64,000 bases of DNA from Tachypleus tridentatus (lineage: Eukaryota; Arthropoda; Merostomata; Xiphosura; Limulidae): positions 46,505,094 through 46,569,093 of the forward strand of contig NC_134830.1 of NCBI RefSeq assembly GCF_004210375.1. The letters are read 5' to 3'. Positions 23,035 through 34,714 of this stretch are shown in pieces. Both the position numbers and the translations under genes were made by a program. The notes under the pieces are model-generated. The model was not told the origin of the DNA. It worked only from the letters and a program-made list of their open reading frames with translations, and made no database searches. Positions within the stretch are counted from its first letter, which is position 1; each line of letters starts with the position of its first letter.

Positions 23035-23700
23035 TTACGCATGCATCCTTAGTGACTCTGAGCAGCTCTCACTGAAATTTAATTTCAGCCTATGTCGATG
23101 CATCATGTCCGCAGTTACAGTGACGATGGAGTCCTTTATCACGATCTTTAGCTTCATGATGATTGCTATAGGTATGCGATATACAATATCTTTAACATAC
23201 TCCTTTGCTTCTTTTTTATACTGGCGTCTATAATTACCCTTTATCACAGCTACTGACTTGATACCTGCAAGCCAAACGAAATATTTGGTCTTTTATTCCA
23301 CGTTTGCCAGTTTACTGTGTGACACTACTCAGTAGAGTGCTTTCATATCTGTTTTGTCGTACTCAACTATTTTTAATCGTTTAGTGTACCTAATTTTTAG
23401 TTGTTATTTCTTTTTTGACGTTATTTCCTTCTTTGACATTCGTCTTGTTCTGACGAAAGTGTTTCATTTATCCGTCCATCTTTCACAACCACCATTCTCT
23501 TGCTCATTAGCTCATAATGTATACTTTATACATAAATCCAGTTTAGTAATATCCACGTTACTGTATCTCCTGTCCCACTGGATAATGAGTGGTCACAGTG
23601 CTCAACCGAGCAGAAAATTCAATATTTCACTGTCCTGTTACACCTCGAGTTTAGGTTGTCGAGTATCAAATAAGGACTTGGATTATTATGGTCTGACACT
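23035..23700. other. No gene recognised
   Basis: Two open frames (23035-23247 minus, 23354-23722 plus, 122 codons) show no family motif. The longer one has a hydrophobic start but no supporting splice or start context. Confidence 0.35.
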
Positions 23701-23704
23701 CCTA

Positions 23705-23800
23705 CTTTTGAAAGGGCGATAATATTCGGTGACGGGATTCAAACCTGCAACCTTCAGATTACGGGTCGAACGTCCTAACCGCTAGGCCATGCTATTCCCT
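23705..23800 (-). mobile_element. SINE-A head fragment
   Basis: GAAAGGGCGATAATATTCGG, GGTGACGGGATTCAAACCTG and ACCGCTAGGCCATGC represent the head and first part of the body. Confidence 0.78.
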
Positions 23801-24139
23801 CTCCCCACTACCTAAAGATAAAAATATAATTGTTCATAAAATATTTTATTTTTTGTAGATCGATGTCACGGATCTCAAAAAAGGCTTAATAACCTTCGAG
23901 TTACATACTTTCAAAACTTACTCTTTCTTAAAAATGAAATTTACTCCTCTTAGCCGGTTTACATAACATAAAAACAACTTAAGTTGGAGGTTAAAAGTCT
24001 TCTGTGTTAATGAAATAACAAAACGCAGACTGGGAAACGTTTAGTAAATGTTGTCAATAATTCTGTCAGAAACTGAATTGTAATAGAAATTTTTTTTTAC
24101 GATTTTCAACAAAACCATAAAAAGCATAAGAAGTAAAAT

Positions 24140-24275
24140 AGGTTGAATTACAGTAATATATGGATATTCCATCTCTAGCCACAATGCGACCGAGAAATTC
24201 CACTTCTGTACCAATAAAGCCACATTTTCCTGGTATCAATTTCGAGCTTTCTTTTTTATTCACAAAAGTATTGTT
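24140..24275 (-). pseudogene. Gypsy-like reverse transcriptase scrap
   Basis: The minus strand reads KLIPGKCGFIGTEVEFLGRI, followed by VARDGIS. This resembles the KCxFxxxEVxFLGHxVSxxGI segment at the end of the Ty3/gypsy reverse transcriptase palm and thumb. Only about 45 residues remain, and no LTR, protease or integrase is visible nearby. It is a short match, but the spacing of Lys-Cys, Glu-Val and Phe-Leu-Gly fits. Confidence 0.5.
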
Positions 24276-24837
24276 TTGAGGTTCTCTGCTGCAGATTTGA
24301 AACTGAAAACAAACTCAGAAATCAGTGAGATATAGCAGGCATTTTTCCATTATAAAACCTTCAATGTAAGCTCCATTAATATTTCAAACGTAGCAGGTCT
24401 ATTACAGGTCGCATGGCATGATGCAAAACTCAAATAATCTATTTTTCGGAGTGAAAACAGTTTAGGTGTCTTTCCTCTAATAAGTCTTTGTCAGTTTCTG
24501 TAGGGTTTTTTTCCGACTCATAATTAAAAATGTTAACTACTGCAATCAACAAAGTAAAATATAAAAATTTAGCTTCATGAAAATCAATCAAAGTGGATAT
24601 AATTCGATATATAAAGTGGAACTTTGTGAATGACAGCAAAAAATATTAAATGTTACAACAAAAAGAAGTACTTATAGATTTCTCAAATCTCTTTCTCACA
24701 ATAAAAGTTTGAAAATTTCAGAACATAATAAAGGCTAGAAAAACTACTTCGTATAATGAAAGATTTTAAAACCCAAACTAGTTATTATTTACTAAGTTTC
24801 TTGTAAGTTTTATGCAAGTTGGTTAAGTATTCTAAAG

Positions 24838-24925
24838 ACGGCTGGTATGGGTATTACCACGTTATTCAGAATAAAGTATAGAACAATGTTTCGACCTTCT
24901 TAGGTCATCTTCAGGTTAACAGAAA
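24838..24925 (-). mobile_element. Penelope-type 3'-end fragment
   Basis: ACAATGTTTCGACCTTCTTA with GGTCATCTTCAGGTTAAC resembles the segment at 50165-50245 and, more loosely, the end of the Penelope-like element near 62263. Solo fragments of this kind are common 3' ends of such elements. Confidence 0.5.
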
Positions 24926-25019
24926 AAAGGTTGTCAGATGCAAAGCTTGTGGATATCTGTACAGTCGGACTGTTGAAGTGGGTGCTGGAAAACCATCATC
25001 CTCACACACTAGATCAGGT

Positions 25020-25160
25020 CGGCAACCTCTTTCCGCACAGGAGCCATGTCTGTGAGGACATTTCTTTTAGGACCACCAAGGGCCAGGTTGATGTGATATT
25101 TCATTTGGAACTGAGGGCCGGATCCGGCTCGAAGTCCATAGGTTGCCGACCCCTGCACTA
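25020..25160. mobile_element. hAT terminal scrap
   Basis: AGGTTGCCGACCCCTGCACT at 25139-25158 is typical of a right terminus of ZBED-type hAT elements. The preceding 120 bp may be its subterminal region. The other end was not identified. Confidence 0.5.
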
Positions 25161-25164
25161 GATT

Positions 25165-26900
25165 ATGGTTTTTCAAACTATGCTCCGTGGAGCCCTTGGG
25201 CTCCGCCATAGTTATCTGGGGTTCCGCGAGGAAATTTTAGAATGTTAATATTTTTTTCATAAAATTATAAAATTGAATCAGAATACGCTGTACAAAAAGT
25301 AAAATATATTTTTAATATAAGAAGTTTATCACGTACTGGGCCTTTTAATATTTTATTCTGCCTAATGCCAGCCGATTTTATTTAGCTTAGGGGAAGTTTT
25401 CTCGGTGAAAGTGTTAATACAATCTCAATTATCTTTGACAGTGGCACCACTGGTTGCTAGTAGATATGACACCATCCTAAGATCGCATGCGTCATTGGAG
25501 ATGCAAGATAGCCTAGTAATTTTCGTATGAAACATCAGCCAACCCTGGGTGGTGATGCCAGCTGTCTTTTAAAAGCCAGATTTTGATTCGCGGACAAATC
25601 TCGAACGAAATGAAACAAAATGAAACATGACGTTATTTATCCAGATTTGAAACATTGTGATGCAATTAAATGTAATATCAATTATTTCAATTTCAAGGTA
25701 TATTTATATGAAGTATAATTATATTTATGACAATTATAATTGGTGACTGTTAGGCTAGGTTAGATCCATTGTGGTTTAATTAGACAAACTTAGTACCAAT
25801 GAGCTCTATGATGTAATGTTTCATTTGTTTCGAGACTTAGACGCACGTCAGATCTGGCGTAATATGTTGTTATTTGGTTTAACAATTTCTGTGAAAAACA
25901 ACAGAAAATTACTGAAGTCCGATGGGTTTCTCGGGAAAAGTGCTTGCTCGGCTTTGCGAACTGCGTGAGGAGAAAGGTTTCTTTTCATTTGAATGCCATT
26001 TTGAACTTGCATACAAATTAAGGGACAAATGCTGGATACATAAAGTGGTTTACCTTTTGGGCATATTTGCCCATCTAAAGAAAGTGAATGCTACAATGTA
26101 GGGTACCAGGGTAACGTACTTCAAAGCTCAGAGTAAAATGGAAGCGCTACAACGTTAGCTAAAACTTTGGGGCGAATGTATACTTGTGGAAGAACTTGAC
26201 TGCTTCGAAAATCTCAGTGGTGTGTTTACTTATAAATGAAATTTCCTTAAGTGAAAATACACATATCTGATTTGTGTACAACTATTTGGGAGTACTTCCC
26301 TCCTCGTTTAGAAACATTACTGTGGATTCAAAATTCCTTTGTTGACTCTGCAAGTACCAACGATTTGCCTTTAAAAGAGAAAGAACAGCTTATAGAAATT
26401 TCAACTGATTATACCCTAAAAACGAAATTGTAGCAGGAAGAAATTACACAATTTTGGATTGAAATGCTATGGAATACCCTGAAATAAGTAACAGAGTTTT
26501 GAAAATTTTGATGCAATTTCCAACAACATATTTGTGAGCAAACATTTTCACTGTATACAGCTGCAAAGACCCAATTTAGAAACAGGTTAAATACTGAAGA
26601 TGATTTACGCTCACAGGTAATAACCGTAACTCCAAATATTGAACTACTTTGTGAACAAAAGCAAGCCCATCTGAGCCACTAATAAATAAGTACACTGTAC
26701 TTTTACTGATATAAATTTTGGAAGCAGACATTTTTGAACAAGTTAGTAGAAGTAAAAAAAAATATTTAAATATTGATATTTTTAATAAACTTATATTCTA
26801 AAAGCTTAAATAAACTTTATCTGGTGCTTGTGTCCGATTATTTCCATTTTTGATGTATTTTTTTCATTAAGGTTCCGGAATGTTTTTTCTTTCTGATATA
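25165..26900 (+). mobile_element. ZBED5-like hAT relic
   Basis: The left end, TTTTTCAAACTATGCTCCGT with GGAGCCCTTGGGCTCCGCC, is a hAT-type terminus. The coding relic lies at 25920-26690, and a possible right end with AAGGTTCCGGAATG lies near 26870. A central part of the transposase is missing. Confidence 0.7.
25920..26690 (+). pseudogene. hAT transposase C-terminal half (ZBED5-like)
   Basis: Starting after an in-frame GKVLARLCELREEKG segment, the translation changes frame several times. It then shows TLLWIQNSFVDSASTNDLPL, EMLWNTLK-like remnants and TYLCEQTFSLYTAAKTQFRN, the C-terminal dimerisation region of ZBED5-type transposases. It ends at ELLCEQKQAHLSH. No BED finger is present. It is distinct from the hAT at 5.1-8.0 kb, which has CEFGF at the same place. 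Confidence 0.83.
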
Positions 26901-27550
26901 AAGCTTCGCAGGTCTAGATATATTATGGGAAATCTATCAAAAAGAAGGGATGTACTTTGGACCTTACACTCTTATGACGGAGCATGTTACAATGGAAATT
27001 ATGATGCAGTGCTTTTATCAACACGTACGACTGTCAGATAGAGCATGACTGGACGTGACGACATGGACTGTAGTGATGTGGAAAGCTTCAAAAATAATTT
27101 CAATATAATGTACTCAATCTCTATGTGAATGTGTAAATAGTTATGTTTGTTAACTTTATTCTAATCTGTGTTGCAAGAGCTCAAACTTAATTTTTAAAAG
27201 TTTACTTAATTTATGTGTAATTTTGAAAGAATTATGAGTTATCTCCAACTCAGTTTATTTGGTTTAGCTTCCTTTTGATTTTCGTAAGACTGTCTGTGGG
27301 AAACTTTGTGTTAACAGTCTTTTCTGTTCATCAGCGTGTAGTCTGAGTTGATTATAAAACACAACGAACTTCTTGGATAATATTTTTATTTACCTGTAAG
27401 ATGATGTGCCACTATATCTTCACTCCAGTAGACCTCTCCAGATCTAGTAGCTACGTTTTCCCTAAAGACCAGACCGACACACCAATAAATACTTCCCTAC
27501 TGTGACAAAATATAAGAACAATTTGTTTTTTATTTTGCACTTTTGAGTTG
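26900..27550. other. No gene recognised
   Basis: GCH1 intron sequence; nothing identified. Confidence 0.4.
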
Positions 27551-27554
27551 GATG

Positions 27555-27655
27555 GTTTGAAGTTAAGCACAAAACTACGCAGCAGGCTATCTGTGCTCTG
27601 CCCACTATGAGTATCAAAGCCTAGTTTCAAGCGTTGTAAGTTTACATACATACGT
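27555..27655 (-). mobile_element. SINE-B
   Basis: TTGAAGTTAAGCACAAAACT, GGCTATCTGTGCTCTGCCCA and CAAGCGTTGTAAGTTTACAT in reversed order. Confidence 0.82.
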
Positions 27656-27659
27656 TATG

Positions 27660-28455
27660 CTCCTGTGTGTGGGAGGGGGCTTTTTGGGTTTCATTTGTTC
27701 TTCCCAAGGCTTTTCTGGGTTTACTTTTAATTGGAAATTTCTTATACCTTATCTGTTCAAGAACAATCAATCCGAAAGTAATGTAAAAAGTTAAAACCCG
27801 ATTGAGAAAAATATTCATCTGATATTTGTTCTCAGCGACCTTACATGTGGTGGTAATATGGTTTATAAAACAGTTTTCTATACTGTTTAACCAGCAATTA
27901 TATAGTGAAGTTTTATCTCTCTAGAAAGCGTCAGTTCCTCTTGCCTCTCAGATATGCTTCATTGATACAGCTCCATAAAAATCTTTACATTAATACAAAC
28001 CACTCTAAAGTACATTTTATGATCTTTACAGAAGAATGTTTTAGGTAATTTGTTAAGTTTCAAAATCACGCTATATAAATGAACTTCCATAGCAATGCGC
28101 ATTTTGACGTCACATTTGTTTGGAATTGGTTATTTCTGTTTTGTTTTATAAATAATATAAACTGTTTTTCATATTATCCGTATATTTTTAACCTTTAAGT
28201 TACCACAGAGTATATACAGCATTCACTACTGGTGATGTATTACAAGATATAATTGTTTTGTACGTTTTTGTCTGTAATGTGACACCCAGCATAAAAAAAA
28301 ATGAACAAAACTTAGGCGGAATCACCCATTTTCTAGTCGTAGAGTGGTAAATTAACGTCTGTATTAACAAAATAGCTTCCATGTTCAGAATTTTATATAA
28401 TTTGGTTTATGTTTCACTTCAAAAAATGTTCTCTTTAATGCATTTAAAGTATCAT
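27660..28455. other. No gene recognised; one CRE
   Basis: GCH1 intron sequence. A palindromic CRE TGACGTCA lies at 28105-28112. Confidence 0.4.
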
Positions 28456-28565
28456 CGCCCAGTTGGATTACAATCTAATAACTTATGACTGCCGAGATTC
28501 AGGGTTCAGTTCCCTGCGGTGAACAAAATAGATAGCCCAATGTGAATCTGCCAAAAAAAAAAACA
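28455..28565 (+). mobile_element. SINE-B
   Basis: CGCCCAGTTGGATTACAATC, GGTTCAGTTCCCTGCGGTG and ATAGCCCAATGTGAATCTGC, then an A-rich tail with AACAACAACAA. Confidence 0.77.
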
Positions 28566-28569
28566 ACAA

Positions 28570-29510
28570 CAAACTATTCAACTCGTGAGTTGATCATAAC
28601 CTCTAAAAAGCCTAAGTAACACGAAACACTGTTTCAAGATATTATACAAATTAATAAAACTAAACACAACCACAACAGCGAAAGAAAAAAAAATACCTTC
28701 AAAGTTTTTCTCTACAATTATATCTTCAATGTATAGTAATCGATATTTGATTGTTTTGATATTACAAATAACGACAGCGCTTTAACTCTCTAGTCACTCA
28801 GGCAATAAAACACGATTTTAGAAAATATTTAGTTATATTCCTTTCAACATGTTTATTTTTTTTTCAATTTTAGTAATATTTTGAGGTTGTTGGTTTTTTT
28901 TATCTTCACTAATCCAAAGACACTATCATCAGTTGAACATTTCTCAATATTCTCTTGGTTACTTTTCCAAAATGTTCTCACTGTTAGTTTATAGAAGATC
29001 AGAGACTTCTCAGCACTATTTCAAACGCTTTCAGAAGATTACCGATGCGGACTTAAACTGATTATGAAACCTTCAACATTGATTTACACAATGCCAAAAC
29101 TTAACGTCGGTTCAAACAGTATCAAAAACTTCTCAACGTAGAATTATACTGATTAGGAAACTTCTCAACGTCAGATTAAACTGATTATGAATTTTTTTAA
29201 CATCAAACGATTTCACAATATTTTCAATATGGACCTATATGATTTTGAAAATTTTCAACAACGCCTTAGGCAGTTTCAGAAGTTTTCTCAGCGTTAGTTT
29301 CAATCTGATATGTTGATGATACATTTATTTTCACTTTGGTAAAACAATAGAAATGTTTTTCAAACCTTTTTGGCAGAAGATAAACTAGCTGTCCATTATT
29401 ATTAAGTTTAAAGTGGAATAAGAAATAAAATATTAGCTCCAATTTTTATATATTATCATAACTACAACAAAAACAAGACTCTTGTTTAGAAAGTCAACTG
29501 TTCCTTAACC
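28570..29510. other. No gene; short-period repeats around 29020-29290
   Basis: A phrase resembling TTATGAAACTTCTCAACGTC recurs with changes (29063, 29113, 29155, 29185, 29265), suggesting an old minisatellite with a unit of roughly 40-50 bp. Confidence 0.45.
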
Positions 29511-29530
29511 TATGTACATCTTTATCTCAT

Positions 29531-29730
29531 CATCATATGCCACTGAATTCCTTAAGGAACATAGAGCCGCAATTACTGCGGTTTCTGTAACAGGCTGGTT
29601 TTTAAGTGAGTAGGTTGTTAGCCTACTGCACAACCCCAAATCTGGAGGACAATTTCTCAGCCACCGAGGGGAATCGAACCGCTGATTTTAGCGTTGTACA
29701 TCCGGAGACATACCGCTGGACTAGCGCGAG
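29531..29730 (-). mobile_element. SINE-C: SINE-B-like head with a different body
   Basis: A 200-bp element flanked by the 15-bp perfect duplication ACATCTTTATCTCAT (29516-29530 and 29731-29745). On the minus strand the Val-like tRNA head (GGTTCGATTCCCCTCGGTGG) matches SINE-B, but the body is unrelated (TTGTGCAGTAGGCTAACAAC, GTAATTGCGGCTCTATGTTC) and it ends in ATGATG triplets rather than the CAAA-type tail. Confidence 0.9.
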
Positions 29731-30098
29731 ACATCTTTATCTCATGCTACCATAAAATGGTTCAACCATCAATTATAACTTTAATGTTTTTAAAAGCTTA
29801 TACAATATGTCATCACACAACTCTTGTTGTAGAAATTAGGTTTTTTTCCGTATGTTAAAAGCTGTCTATGTTATCCTTTGCTTATCCTGTAAAATATGTT
29901 GTTGGTAAAAGATGTAGAGATTTCGAAAGAAGAGTCACAAAATATAAAAGAATGTTGAACATGGTCAAACAAATAACACCCTATTTCTACATGTCAGGAA
30001 TCTTTATCATTGAATCAACTGGAAATCAGCCAAACTAAAACCTAAAATTATTCCAAACGAACTGTGGAAAATTCGTTAATCCAAAGGTTGCTAAGTTT

Positions 30099-30369
30099 GG
30101 CTTGTTTTGAATTTCGTGCAAAGCTACTCGAGGGCTGTCTGCGCTAGCCGTCCCTAATTTAACAGAGTAAGACTAGAAGGAAGGCAGCTAGTCATCACCA
30201 CCCACCGCCAACTTTTGGATTGTTCTTTTACCAATGAACAGTGGAACTGACCGTCACATTATAACGCCCCCATGGCTGAAAGAAAGAGAATGTTTGGTTG
30301 ACGAGGATTCGAACCCACAACCCTCGGAATATGAGTCGAGTGCCTTAACCATCTGGCTATGCCGGGGCC
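30099..30369 (-). mobile_element. SINE-A, full length
   Basis: Reversed complete copy with the duplication TTGCTAAGTTT at 30088-30098 and 30370-30380. Confidence 0.94.
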
Positions 30370-30384
30370 TTGCTAAGTTTCAAC

Positions 30385-31220
30385 ACCTCTGATTTAGCTC
30401 CTTTTTGACGTCATACATCGTTAAGTGATTTAGATGTTTTTTCTTCAAAATAAACAGTTTATGTTTTTCTCTCACAAACAAATGTTGGATTAAAGAGAAC
30501 ACGTGATAGTATCGAAACTTATAATTTGGTGCTGGTGAATAACAGTCAATTTAAACTTTAAGTGAATGGTTTTGTTTTGAAATTACTAATGATTATAAGC
30601 GTCTTTTTATTAAAAGTTATTTAAAATTTTTATAGCATGGAAGAATATTTTAAAAACAGGTATGATGATTTGACCACTGGTTCGATCATTCTCTAATTGA
30701 TTCAGTTATAGAGTTCCTAACATTTAAAAATTGTTTTATTTAGATAAAAATGGTGAAATAAAAAAGCAAAATTGATTTAAGTCTCTTTACGATGCTGAGC
30801 TGAATTATTATTATTTTGATAAAGGCTGCTTAATTAACGTGTCTTCATTTGGGTATTAAATTCATCTTACGGAATTTTATTTTTTTCTAGCTGAAGTACC
30901 GTTAGTCGGACAAATGAAGTAAACACTTGTTTATAACAAAGAATAGGAAATCGTGTAATTTTTCTTAACTTAATAAACATTAAAAGTGCAATAAAATACA
31001 TAAAGATACCAATATTGAAAAGAAAGACACACTGTTTTCAATAATTATATGAATAAGAAAATTAAGTGTGGGTCCAACACCTCCGTCCTCACGATATTCC
31101 TTGTGTCATCACGTCTCTTCCTCTTCACACAAACTTGTAGAAATCTTTTGGTGGATCAATTCACGTATTACTTACTTATTCGTTAATAAGGAATATCACA
31201 CATTCAAGTCTCTACTAAAA
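30385..31220. other. No gene recognised; one CRE
   Basis: AT-rich GCH1 intron; TGACGTCA at 30406-30413. Confidence 0.4.
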
Positions 31221-31239
31221 TCAAGAGCTTGCATTTAAA

Positions 31240-32215
31240 GGAAATACTGTGGATTTGATATGTCTTCATTTTTATAAAACATTTGACAAGGAGCCTCACG
31301 AAAGACTTGTTACAAAAATAAAATCTATGGGTGTGGGGCGAAATGTTGGATAGAAAACTGGTTGGAAAGTAAAAAACAGACTGTAATAATTAATGAAGTA
31401 AGATCTGATTAGATCAGAGTTATAAGTGCCGTACCTCAGGACTCAGTGCTGGGTCCTCTGCTGTTTGTGATGTATATCAATGATATCAACTCTGGAATGA
31501 CTAACAAAATTTTGAAATTTGCAGATGACATTAAGATTTTTGGAATGGCTAAGTGTATCAAACATGCTGCAGACTTAAAAGAGATTTGGATCATTTGATG
31601 CTTTGTGCCAGCACGTAACAGATGACGTTTAACTATCCAAGATATAAGGTGATATAAGGTTTTCACAATTCAAATTATTGTTAGAGTTTATATGTGAATG
31701 CATTAAACACTGTAGTTAAAGAAAAAATATCTTGGAGTTGTGATTGAAAAATCACTAAGTCATCTAAATGTATTGTTGCTAGCAATAGGGAATCAAGACA
31801 AGGAATATTATTCTTTGAATGTATATATCACTTGCAAGCCTCGTTTGAAGTAATATGTATAGTTTTGGGCTCCCTTCCTGAGGAAGGACATTTAATTGTT
31901 GAACAAGGTCCAGAGAAGAGCCACTAGGACGGTGGAATTGTCCTATGAGGAGCGAATAAAATATCTAAACTTGTTTTCTCGGTAGAAGTGAAGGGTTATA
32001 GGGGATTTGATAGAGGTTTTTAAGATTATTAAGGGTATAATAATATAGATCCATCAATCCTTGTATTTAGCAGTAAAAACAAAGATGCAAGAGGTCATAG
32101 GTTCAAATTTTGGCAACTTTGGAATCGTCTGCAGTTTAAACAGTATTACTTTTCAAACAGGATGGTTGGCTGTTCGAATGAGCTACATTAAAGGATGATA
32201 TAGGCAAAAAATGTA
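31240..32215 (+). pseudogene. Non-LTR retrotransposon (CR1/L2 style) RT and C-terminal relic
   Basis: Frame-shifting plus-strand translation shows FDKEPHERLVTKIKSMGVG, then SVLGPLLFVMYINDIN and KFADDIKIFGMA, with the catalytic AD-D motif (FADD) at about 31520. Downstream are LSYEERIKYLNLF and GLIEVFKIIKGI-like segments and NKDARGH, the conserved tail of CR1/L2-group ORF2 proteins. Numerous stops and frameshifts show it is dead. No endonuclease domain is visible upstream, so it is 5'-truncated, as usual for LINE insertions. Confidence 0.87.
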
Positions 32216-32219
32216 ACTA

Positions 32220-32810
32220 AATATATAAAAAAAAATCGATGAATACATGAGTAGTAAGGGATAATTATAGTTGGTAGCTGGAAAGGTTTCCTTAAGAGGC
32301 TAATAAGCTCCTTTAATATTTTATGAATTACGAATTTTAGTGACAGAACTATTTTTATTCGGAAAATCGCTGTTGATTCAAACATGAGTTTTATACAAGG
32401 AAACAAAATATCTTGCGAAAACAAAAACAAAAGCTGTGAACTTTAGAATGATCACAATGCCATTTCTCTTTTAAAATATATCCTTCTTCACTGTAGAAGC
32501 CGTTAGTTGTTATATAAAAACAAAAAGTTTATTTTAGGTTACTTTTCACGATATTGCGTCTTTACTTATTATTGTCCAAGATTGAGTTTAGAGTACTAAT
32601 AAACGTAAACATTCTCTTATTGATTCAGTTCTATACCTTATGTAAAATTTGATTTTTATTCATATTCAAATGATGAACTAAAACAAAATTCATTTCAGTT
32701 CTTTCACGACACTGCACTAAGTTATTTTTAGTATTTTCCCAAAGGGGAGCTACTTTATAGTTAGTAGAAAGAAAATAATAGGATATTGATAAGCTTTATT
32801 TACTAATGTG
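32220..32810. other. No gene recognised
   Basis: AT-rich GCH1 intron. Confidence 0.4.
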
Positions 32811-32814
32811 TGTG

Positions 32815-32930
32815 TTTTCTTATAGCAAAGCCACATCGGGCTATCTGCTCTGTCCACCGACGGGAATCGAGCTATGGTTTTAGCGTTAAATCCGTAGACA
32901 TGTCGCTGTACTAGAGGGAGGCTTATTTAC
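32815..32930 (-). mobile_element. SINE-B variant
   Basis: TTCTTATAGCAAAGCCACAT, GGGCTATCTGCTCTGTCCAC and GCTGTACTAGAGGGAGGC; the B box is damaged. Confidence 0.83.
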
Positions 32931-32975
32931 TAATAAAAATACCATTCATGGAAATAATTAACAATTTACCGATAA

Positions 32976-33449
32976 CACTATGTTACAAAATTTTTAATTT
33001 TTCTTGTTCCTGTGCAGAAAGTGTTATTTCCCAATTGCTTATGCGTAAAGGTAAATGGAAAAGACCTAGTTTTCTCTTCAAACTTTGCTTTTGTGAAATA
33101 GGAGCGTATAATGAAAACATGATGGGAGACTATATTTGGGGGCTGATACGTAAAAGTGATTTACATTACAGTCGCAAATTTCAAAAAACTACTCCTTTCT
33201 AAACATTTTTGTATAACTTTAGCATAAATACATGTAAATCTTGATTCATATGTTGTTTTATTCAGACCTTATATAAATTAAAATGTGCAAATTTGCCTGT
33301 TTTTACATAGAAAATAGGTTAATTTCTAAATTTCATTATCCAGGTCACAAAAGTTTGAAGGGAATAATGGCCATTTTCTGTACTTTTACAACACAAGCAA
33401 TTAAGAAGTAAGACTTACAATCCAGGAATAAAATTTGTGTTACATAGTG
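32976..33449 (+). mobile_element. Short terminal-inverted-repeat derivative of element X
   Basis: The element starts CACTATGTTACAAAATTTTT and ends with the reverse, TTTGTGTTACATAGTG. The inner arm AAACTTTGCTTTTGTGA (about 33080) pairs with the region at 33345-33360, giving arms of about 120 bp. Between them is only the last part of the element X coding region and its 3' UTR, matching 2620-2960. It is a deletion derivative that defines the termini of the family. Confidence 0.8.
33107..33202 (+). pseudogene. Element X protein, last exon remnant
   Basis: AYNENMMGDYIWGLIRKSDL and then HYSRKFQKTTPF are the final residues of the element X protein, closely similar to 2618-2715. The frame is intact but upstream sequence is terminal repeat, so no full protein is possible. 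Confidence 0.8.
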
Positions 33450-33489
33450 TAATAAACTTAATAAACACGCGACGTTTTTGTTTAACCAT

Positions 33490-33612
33490 TTCACAGTCTC
33501 CTATTGAAACAGCGGTAAGACTACAGACTTTAACAATAAAACCCGGAATTCGATTCTTGCGAGGTGGATACAGTAGATAGCCTAACATGGCTTTGCTCTA
33601 AAAACAAACAAT
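33490..33612 (+). mobile_element. SINE-B, diverged
   Basis: AGCGGTAAGACTACAGACTT, AATTCGATTCTTGCGAGGTG and ATAGCCTAACATGGCTTTGC in forward order; the tail is the ...GGCTTTGC variant. Confidence 0.75.
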
Positions 33613-33629
33613 ACTTCTTCCTAAACAGA

Positions 33630-33745
33630 CCCTCAATGGCACAGCGATATGGCCGCGAACTTACAACGGCAGAAATCGGGTTTCGATACTCGTAGTGGGC
33701 AGAACACATATAGACCACTGTGTAGCTTCGTGCTAATTACATACA
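33630..33745 (+). mobile_element. SINE-B
   Basis: CTCAATGGCACAGCGATATG, TCGGGTTTCGATACTCGTAG and CACTGTGTAGCTTCGTGC follow directly on the previous SINE-B, in the same direction. Confidence 0.85.
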
Positions 33746-33749
33746 AGCT

Positions 33750-34420
33750 TTATAAGTAATACACAAAACAATACTATCCGAATTAAAATACATGTAACAG
33801 TCGTCGTCAAGACGGAATTATTTCATGGAACTGAAGCAATACGTCACAATATTATATCAAACCCACTACTACATAATTTATTCAAATCTGATGTGGGCCA
33901 TTTGATGCATTTAATGGTGCTTGTCTTTTTCAACCAACATTATTTGAAGCGCAATTTCTTTTTATCTTTATAATATATACATATCAAAACTCCATTTACA
34001 GGCTAGATCTAAAATAAAAATAGTTATTAACTGAGAGAACGGGAGAAATATTCCACATAAACTATAAATCCAATATTTAATATAATATTTTCAGTTCCGT
34101 GAAGCTCACAAATACAACATATTACGTCATAAACAATTTTATATACAAAGATGTCCTTAAGTATATATTATATTGAAGAGATAAATACGATTTTTCTTCT
34201 TCCTTTTCTTCTGGAAACAGAAGACAAATTTCCAAATTGCTTAAATTTAAAGCAACTTCCGAAAAATTCTATTTCAATACTTGACGTGTACACAATGATG
34301 AAAACATCAAATAGATTAAACACTATTGTCATGCTAATGAAAGATCGGATTCGAGATTTTAAATGTTTCTTTTCAGTTGGACAAGAACTGTTGTAATGCA
34401 CACACTGTTTTGGAGCGTAA
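33750..34420. other. No gene recognised
   Basis: AT-rich intron with two overlapping open frames (34151-34396 plus, 34168-34425 minus) without known motifs; the plus frame was checked for GCH1 exon 2 and does not match. Confidence 0.4.
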
Positions 34421-34424
34421 ACCA

Positions 34425-34540
34425 AAAATTTTGGAAGGCTTTTTGTGTGTTTGTACCCTGCCCACTACGAATATGGAAACCTGGTTTCTATCATAATAAG
34501 TCTGCAGACATACCATTATGCCACCAGAGAAGCTTTTTTT
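34425..34540 (-). mobile_element. SINE-B
   Basis: TGTACCCTGCCCACTACGAA, ATATGGAAACCTGGTTTCTA and AAGTCTGCAGACATACC in reversed order. Confidence 0.8.
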
Positions 34541-34597
34541 TTTAGAAAGAAAAAAGCCATTTTCTTTACTCAAAGATGTCACGTACCTCGTCTACGC

Positions 34598-34712
34598 CAC
34601 CCGGTGAGACAGTGGTAAGTTTACGAACTAAAAACGCTAAAATCCAGAGTTCAATTCCCCATAATGAACACAAAAGATAACCCAATGTACCTTCGCTCTT
34701 AAACAAACAAAT
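34598..34712 (+). mobile_element. SINE-B
   Basis: ACAGTGGTAAGTTTACGAAC and GTTCAATTCCCCATAATG are followed by ATAACCCAATGTACCTTCGC and AAACAAACAAA. Confidence 0.8.
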
Positions 34713-34714
34713 TT

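Noticed and set aside
23354..23722. 122-codon ORF as a membrane protein
   Set aside because: The hydrophobic stretch is short and the rest lacks any family signal; length alone is compatible with chance in AT-rich DNA, and its end overlaps a SINE.
34151..34396. Possible missing GCH1 exon 2
   Set aside because: The translation lacks the CEHH motif and any matching flanks, and the splice phases do not fit.
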